A program made the position numbers and the translations under genes. Below are positions 23,080 through 23,203 of a stretch of 23,203 nucleotides of DNA, piece after piece. The notes beneath the pieces were generated by a model, which saw only the letters and a list, made by a program, of their open reading frames with translations, was not told where the DNA came from and did no database searches. The stretch is from an uncultured Bacteroidales bacterium (GTDB lineage: Bacteria; Bacteroidota; Bacteroidia; Bacteroidales; Paludibacteraceae), in contig CAKVBV010000038.1 in the NCBI GenBank assembly GCA_934725535.1, positions 1 through 23,203 on the forward strand, written 5' to 3'. How positions within the stretch are numbered: position 1 is the first letter of the stretch; the number at the start of each line of letters is the position of its first letter.

Positions 23080-23085
23080 CTATTG
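23043..23085. terminator. 9-bp dyad at the end of the right-edge gene
   Basis: CAATAGTCA (23043-23051) and TGACTATTG (23077-23085) are perfect complements with a 25-nt loop. The right arm overlaps the stop codon of the leftward partial gene. It could be a terminator or an element end; the loop is long for a terminator. Confidence 0.35.
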
Positions 23086-23203
23086 AAACATAATACTTTT
23101 GTTTTCAGCGACCTTACTATTATTATTTATTATTGCTGTCCGGTAAACGTAGTCCGAAGCAGAAGAGTCACCCCAAAATGCCCATAAACAGGCATATTGG
23201 TAT
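23080..23203 (-). CDS. unrecognised protein, C-terminal fragment
   Basis: Reading leftward from the right edge, 40 codons stay open to a TAG at 23082-23080. The peptide starts YQYACLWAFWGDSSASDYVY and ends with a polar tail rich in Asn and Ser. Its composition resembles the C-terminus of a secreted or surface protein, but I recognise no family and the start lies outside the window. A dyad overlaps the stop. The evidence is an open frame of limited length with protein-like composition. Confidence 0.4.
   Translation of the reverse strand, partial: YQYACLWAFWGDSSASDYVYRTAIINNNSKVAENKSIMFQ

Noticed and set aside
22930..23090. tmRNA or another standard structured RNA
   Set aside because: The pseudoknot suggested tmRNA, but there is no tRNA-like end, no tag peptide frame and no match to conserved segments that I can recognise on either strand.

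Overview
The window looks like chromosomal DNA of a Bacteroidetes (Bacteroidales-like) bacterium. Eight promoters match the Bacteroidetes pattern: a TTTG- or TTG-like -33 element about 20 bp ahead of TAnnTTTG. Purine-rich ribosome-binding sites are weak or absent, and the intergenic DNA is full of G/C palindromes and 7-bp repeats. I cannot name the species.

Layout. (1) 1-73: 5' end of a leftward dTDP-4-dehydrorhamnose 3,5-epimerase gene (rfbC). (2) 322-5182: a rightward TetR regulator, RND periplasmic adaptor and RND pump operon, with a possible TetR operator at 245-260 and a 16-bp terminator hairpin at 5259-5294. (3) 5183-7001: repeat-rich DNA with two related small genes of unknown function. 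(4) 7002-20559: the main locus. A PLD-nuclease/SNF2 helicase gene (7002-10367) is followed 2 bp later by a 1141-aa N6-adenine DNA methyltransferase (10370-13795). Beyond it lie four promoterless C-terminal specificity cassettes in the opposite orientation, separated by two ATPase genes and a Fic gene. A serine recombinase gene closes the array. (5) 20966-22817: an overlapping rloA-rloB pair (AbiL-like ATPase plus RloB), a second likely anti-phage module. (6) 22818-23203: a non-coding stretch with a possible H-type pseudoknot, then the 3' end of an unrecognised leftward gene.

How the main locus appears to work (inference). The methyltransferase and the helicase/nuclease form a restriction or defence pair whose DNA specificity lies in the methyltransferase C-terminus. 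That C-terminus has two parts. The first begins after a ~350-bp segment (12797-13146) that recurs, inverted and almost identical, at 19605-19954. The second begins at a 21-bp coding sequence (13367-13387, encoding DDFNQPK) that recurs inverted at the head of all four silent cassettes. Inversion at either repeat would swap one or both parts in frame, giving two first halves and five second halves, or up to ten specificities. The recombinase stop codon lies just inside the long repeat, so inversion there leaves both genes intact. The two ATPase genes and the fic gene inside the array share one promoter core.
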